Origin: CAZCDM01 sp964497475
GTDB taxonomy: Bacteria; Planctomycetota; Phycisphaerae; SM23-33
Reading direction: 5' to 3'
NCBI GenBank assembly: GCA_964497475.1
Contig: CAZCDM010000091.1
Location: 1 to 9,911, forward strand
DNA length: 9,911 nt
Positions 6,931 to 9,911 of this stretch are shown here, one piece after another. The first letter of the stretch is position 1; each line of letters starts with the position of its first letter. Both the position numbers and the translations under genes were made by a program. The notes under the pieces were generated by a model, which ran no database searches, was not told where the DNA came from, and saw only the letters and a list, made by a program, of their open reading frames with translations.

Positions 6931-8082
6931 TTACAGCCCCGAGCCGCTGGGGCCAAGCCAGTCAACCGTATCGACGGCCGAATACGAAGCATTCAGGCCG
7001 TAGGAAATCGGCACGACGCTGTAAATGCCCCGCGTCCAGACATATTCAATGTAATCGGCCCGCTTGGCCAGTTTGGTTGTCGGCACGTACACTACATCGC
7101 CATCCTGCAGCCAGATGTCGTAGCGGAAGGCTTCCGAGTTGGGCTGATAGGGCGTCTTCTTCTCCGCCTGGGCCAGGAGCATCTTGTGCAGGTTCACCAC
7201 CGCTACCTGTGGGGTGGGCTGGCCCTTGTGACGCACGACGAGCACCTTGGACAGATCGGCCCGCTGGGGGATGTACCCGCCGGCCTGGGCGATGGCCTGC
7301 AGCAGCGTGATCTGGTTGATGCCCTGCCCTGAACCGGAGCTGTTGATCACCAGGCCGGGCCTCTTCAGTTCGCCCATAACGTACACGCGCGTCGGCGCGA
7401 TCGTCTCGAGGTTGACCGTTGTCTCCAGTTCGTGCATTCCGAGGTCATGGTAGGCGCTGTTGACCACCGCACGCAATTCATCGACGGTGCGCCCCCCGGC
7501 CAGAATCACACCGATCAGCGGCAGCCCCATCGTGCCATCCGGCGCGACGGGCACGAGACGGGAATAGCCACGCGGCGCCGTCGAAATGGACAGCTGCAGG
7601 TCACGCAGGTCACGCTTGGATTCCTTGAAGTTGATCGTCAGCTGCGGGTCTTTGAGGTACTTGCTGTAGGCCTTCTTGAGGTCCTCTTCCACTTCCTTGA
7701 TCGTCTTGTCGTAGACCGGTACGGAGCCGACCAGCTGCAGCTGGATTGTTCCGTCGGACTGCACTTCCAGATTCGACTGGGTCAGATCGCCGTGGAAGGG
7801 GAAGGCCACGTCAAGAATATCGCGAATCTTGATTTTGTAGTTATCTTCGAGCTTGGTGCTCTGGATGTGATAGATGATTTCCAGCTGATCGCCGGGGCGC
7901 ATGCGGTAGGCCGGGCGGGTCGCCCGCGCGGCGAAGCCCTTGTTGCTGGGCCAGTCCTTCTGCAGGAACGACTGGGGGTATTCCAGCACGGCCTCGTCGC
8001 CCTCGGCGTCGCACATGTCGCAGCCAGCCAGCAAACCCACCAGGGCCACCAGCACAGTCAGCAGGATCGTTTGTCGATTCAT
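6931..8082 (-). CDS. Wza-like polysaccharide export lipoprotein with duplicated export module
   Basis: The protein is 383 residues from ATG 8082..8080. That start gives a clean lipoprotein signal (hydrophobic 5-19, lipobox LAGC with Cys21) and has GAGG at 8093..8090 seven bases upstream. An upstream in-frame ATG at 8112 would put ten charged residues before the signal. The export domain begins at YRMRPGDQLEI (59-69). Two wings then follow: VQSDGTIQLQLVG with its helix and PQLTINF (107-152), and VAPDGTMGLPLIG with its helix and TTVNLE (179-226). An SLBB-like domain follows, with VYVMGELKRPG (233-243) and LLQAIAQAGGY (260-270), then DGDVVYVP (327-334). Family knowledge predicts a periplasm-to-outer-membrane channel for polysaccharide. 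The +2 residue is Asp. The gene starts 4 nt after the SPOR lipoprotein and is followed, after 42 nt, by the Wzc-like partner. Confidence 0.9.
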   Translation of the reverse strand: MNRQTILLTVLVALVGLLAGCDMCDAEGDEAVLEYPQSFLQKDWPSNKGFAARATRPAYRMRPGDQLEIIYHIQSTKLEDNYKIKIRDILDVAFPFHGDLTQSNLEVQSDGTIQLQLVGSVPVYDKTIKEVEEDLKKAYSKYLKDPQLTINFKESKRDLRDLQLSISTAPRGYSRLVPVAPDGTMGLPLIGVILAGGRTVDELRAVVNSAYHDLGMHELETTVNLETIAPTRVYVMGELKRPGLVINSSGSGQGINQITLLQAIAQAGGYIPQRADLSKVLVVRHKGQPTPQVAVVNLHKMLLAQAEKKTPYQPNSEAFRYDIWLQDGDVVYVPTTKLAKRADYIEYVWTRGIYSVVPISYGLNASYSAVDTVDWLGPSGSGL

Positions 8083-8086
8083 ATCC

Positions 8087-8875
8087 TTACCTCGTAACGG
8101 TGAGAAACGCATCGGACTGCACCTGCCGGATGGCGGGCAGTTCCTTGATCGCTTGTTCGTGTTGGGTCCATCGTCCCACTTCCAGCAGGAATGTCATTTG
8201 TCGCTCGCCCAGGGCGGGCTCGACACGCACGGGCCAGGGCTTGGCCTTCCAGGCAGCCATCGCCTGATGCGCCTTGTCGCGCTGGCTGAACGAGCCGGCC
8301 TGGATCGTCCAGGCTCGGGCGTTGGCGCGGTGGCGGCTCCGCCGGGCCAGCTCGCCCTGGGGAAAATAGTACATGACCCGCTGGAAATGCAGGTCGGCCT
8401 CGGTCCAGCGTCCCACCCGCTGCAACGCACAGCCCAAGCGGTAATGGCTGTGGTCGGCGGGAGCTTTGGTCTCGTCGATTTTCTGCAGCGCCCGGCGGAA
8501 GTAGTCGACCGCCTGAAGGTCTTGCCCCAGGCGGTAGGCAATCTCGCCGAGCCCGTCCAACGCCCGGCCGAGCAGTGCATCATCGTCGCTGCGGGCGACA
8601 ACTACCTGCAGGTCGGCTCGGGCGGCGTCGTAGTTCTTCTGGCGGTACTTCGCCATGCCCCGCAGGTAGTACGCCTGCATCGCCCCGGGGCCACGGGTCG
8701 TCTCGGCCAGCACCGCGTCGGCATGGCGCACCGTGGCTGCGTTGTCATCGGACTGGTACGAACCCAGTGCCGATTTCAACTGTGACTGGCCCTGCGGGCT
8801 GAGCCCGCCTCCAGTGCATCCGGCCAGGGCCGTGCACATCAGCCCAGCCATCCAAACCCAGTTGCGCGTTTTCAT
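8087..8875 (-). CDS. TPR-repeat lipoprotein with C-terminal SPOR domain
   Basis: This 262-residue protein has a lipoprotein signal peptide with lipobox LAGC (Cys20, +2 Thr). Helical TPR-like repeats cover about 31-175; recognisable units include AYYLRGMAKYRQKNYDAARADL (68-89, split as two helices), LDGLGEIAYRLGQDLQAVDYFRRAL and YRLGCALQRVGRWTEADLHF. The C-terminal AWTIQAGSFSQRDKAHQAM...RQMTFLLEVGRW...AFLTV (188-260) has the SPOR pattern; that domain binds glycan strands lacking stem peptides, often at division septa. It is probably an envelope-anchored scaffold. It is the first gene of the operon, ends 4 nt before the Wza-like gene, and carries that gene's ribosome binding site in its last codons. 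The start ATG has GGAG six bases upstream. A specific role in polysaccharide export is inferred from context only. Confidence 0.85.
   Translation of the reverse strand: MKTRNWVWMAGLMCTALAGCTGGGLSPQGQSQLKSALGSYQSDDNAATVRHADAVLAETTRGPGAMQAYYLRGMAKYRQKNYDAARADLQVVVARSDDDALLGRALDGLGEIAYRLGQDLQAVDYFRRALQKIDETKAPADHSHYRLGCALQRVGRWTEADLHFQRVMYYFPQGELARRSRHRANARAWTIQAGSFSQRDKAHQAMAAWKAKPWPVRVEPALGERQMTFLLEVGRWTQHEQAIKELPAIRQVQSDAFLTVTR
8090..8093 (-). promoter_or_regulatory. Ribosome binding site of the Wza-like gene, inside the SPOR gene end
   Basis: The minus strand reads GAGG, overlapping the final Arg codon of the upstream gene, seven bases before ATG 8082. Translation of the exporter is therefore likely coupled to termination of the SPOR lipoprotein. 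The site supports the shorter start over ATG 8112. Confidence 0.6.
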
Positions 8876-9057
8876 CCGTAGCTCCAGCGCACTTCCGTTG
8901 CGAACGAGCTCGGGGGCCCGTCCTCGTTATAGGACTTTTTCGACCACTTGCCTTCCACAGCTTTACTTCATTTTATCGAAACTTTGCTTTTCTTCTGCCG
9001 AACGATCCTACCCCGAAGCTGGCGGCCGGGGCCCGGGCTGGTCGATACTAGGGACGC
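8876..9057. promoter_or_regulatory. Divergent intergenic region, likely promoters for operon and plus-strand gene
   Basis: This 182-bp gap separates the operon's first gene from the divergent gene. Bases about 8926-8998 are clearly richer in A and T than the surrounding sequence. Weak promoter-like elements are visible. On the minus strand, TATAAC (8931..8926) and TAAAAT (8975..8970) resemble -10 boxes without convincing -35 partners. On the plus strand, TTGCCT (8948-8953) and TTTATC (8972-8977) are separated by 18 bp. GC-rich self-complementary stretches (CGGGGGCCCG near 8911, CCGGGGCCCGGG near 9026) flank the island. No known operator or riboswitch was recognised. Confidence 0.4.
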
Positions 9058-9879
9058 ATGGGTCAATCTGCGATCATCTCGTCCGTCGAACCGACCGCCG
9101 AGGGCTTTACCGCCCGGCTGGGCGGCCAGGCCCGCTCCGTCGAGTGGGTCAAGGTGCGCGAAATCACCGCCCAGCGGGATATCGACGAATCCGGGCAGGA
9201 CATCCTCCGCCTGCGCGTTCGCATCTCGGCCGGCAGCGAGTACGTCACCCTCGACGAGACCACCGTCGGCTACGAAGAGTTCCTCACCGCCCTGTATGAC
9301 CGCTTCCCCAGAATCGACCGCTCCTGGTGGCAGCAGCTCGCCAGCACCTACGGCCCCAACCGCCTGACGCTGCACGGCCTGGGCCCGGCCGCCGAAGGCC
9401 AACCCTCCGCGGCAGAGCAATACCTCCAGCGAAAAGGCCGACGCCGCAAACCCGCCAGGCCCCCACGAGAATACATCGAACTGGCCGTCCTCCTGCTCGT
9501 CGTCGCCGCAGTGCAGGTGGGCCTGGCCTGGGCACTGGGCCAGGTCAGCACCCTGCTGGCCATCCTCGTCGGGCCGATGGTCTTCGTCGCCCTCACCGCC
9601 AGATTCCTCGGCGAACCCAAGCCCTTTTTCATCTCCCTGGCCGTATTCCTGACCTTCACCGCCGTTCTGGCCGCCCTGGTCAGCCCCACGATCCCCACCC
9701 TGCTGGGCAAACTACTCACCGGCCGACTGGAATACCTTGCCATCCTCGGCTTGGAAATCCTCACAGGTCTCGGCGTGATGCTCCTGCCACAAAACCCCTC
9801 CAAAAGCCCCAAACACCCCCCCCTGCCTCTGGCCCGCGATCGCAACGGCGAATCAAACAACACAAACACGGGCCAATAA
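9058..9879 (+). CDS. Uncharacterised four-TM membrane protein with soluble N-terminal domain
   Basis: I do not recognise this 273-residue protein as a named family. Residues 1-90 form a soluble, beta-rich domain. VEWVKVREITAQRD (28-41) and DILRLRVRI (48-56), then YVTLDETTVGYEEFLTALYDRFP (62-84, two pieces), vaguely recall bacterial PH-like domains in which a strand, a recognition strand and a closing helix appear in this order. A basic linker (RKGRRRKPARPPR, 125-137) follows. Hydrophobic segments lie at about 139-159, 163-182, 190-209 and 225-243, and the hydrophilic tail is rich in Pro, Ser and Asn. By the positive-inside rule the basic linker and N-terminal domain are probably cytoplasmic. 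The ATG at 9058 has AGGGA only three bases upstream, a weak site. It is transcribed away from the polysaccharide operon and may share its promoter region; a functional link is unproven. Confidence 0.7.
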   Translation: MGQSAIISSVEPTAEGFTARLGGQARSVEWVKVREITAQRDIDESGQDILRLRVRISAGSEYVTLDETTVGYEEFLTALYDRFPRIDRSWWQQLASTYGPNRLTLHGLGPAAEGQPSAAEQYLQRKGRRRKPARPPREYIELAVLLLVVAAVQVGLAWALGQVSTLLAILVGPMVFVALTARFLGEPKPFFISLAVFLTFTAVLAALVSPTIPTLLGKLLTGRLEYLAILGLEILTGLGVMLLPQNPSKSPKHPPLPLARDRNGESNNTNTGQ

Positions 9880-9911
9880 CTGTAAGCCTCGAATGGCACT
9901 GCCGTGATTTT

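Noticed and set aside
7432..8097. A 221-codon open frame on the plus strand, antisense to the Wza-like gene
   Set aside because: It has no recognisable domain and lies wholly within a strongly supported lipoprotein gene on the minus strand.
8083..8112. Upstream ATG (8112) as start of the Wza-like protein
   Set aside because: It would add ten residues including several charged ones before the signal peptide, and would overlap the SPOR gene. ATG 8082 has a well-spaced GAGG and gives a standard lipoprotein signal.
9016..9042. GC-rich self-complementary stretch upstream of the plus-strand gene as a structured RNA or operator
   Set aside because: It is a short run of G and C with no clear long stem or known motif. 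In a high-GC genome this occurs by chance.
9894..9911. Possible terminator after the plus-strand gene (GGCACTGCC followed by GTGATTTT)
   Set aside because: The stem is only three base pairs and the T-run is four bases at the window edge, too weak to call.

Overview
The window looks like part of a Wzx/Wzy-type exopolysaccharide or capsule operon from a high-GC bacterium with an outer membrane. The envelope type is inferred from a Wza-like export lipoprotein, two lipobox signal peptides and a SPOR-domain lipoprotein. The gene mix and protein style suggest a planctomycete/Phycisphaerae-like lineage. That placement is a low-confidence inference, because no marker gene is present.

Eight co-directional genes occupy the minus strand from about 8875 down to the left edge. 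In transcription order they are: a TPR+SPOR lipoprotein, a Wza-like exporter with a duplicated export module, a GumC/Wzc-type chain-length protein without its own kinase domain, a separate CpsD/CapB-like ATPase whose Walker motifs are degenerate, an O-antigen ligase/polymerase, a Wzx-type flippase, a family 2 glycosyltransferase, and the N-terminal part of a GT4-type glycosyltransferase that runs off the window. Spacing is 4, 42, 11, 10 and about 51 nt, followed by overlaps of 7 and 13 nt, which fits a single transcript. The order runs from export apparatus, through length control and polymerisation, to lipid-linked unit flipping and sugar addition. No initiating phosphoglycosyltransferase, exosortase or modifying enzyme is visible here; such genes may lie beyond the left edge.

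At the right end a divergent gene (9058-9879, plus strand) encodes an uncharacterised protein with a soluble N-terminal domain, faintly PH-like, and four predicted membrane segments. The 182-bp gap between it and the operon contains an AT-rich island and is the likely divergent promoter region. The last 32 bases hold no recognisable feature.

The points most worth a second look are: (1) the flippase appears to start at an AUU codon preceded by a perfect AAGGAGG, because no ATG, GTG or TTG precedes its first membrane segment in frame; (2) the kinase-like protein has Ala in place of the Walker A lysine and further substitutions in Walker A' and B; (3) a septal-peptidoglycan-type SPOR lipoprotein heads the operon and is tightly coupled to the exporter; (4) the Wza-like protein carries two tandem export wings. 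No mobile elements, CRISPR arrays, tRNAs or rRNAs were seen.
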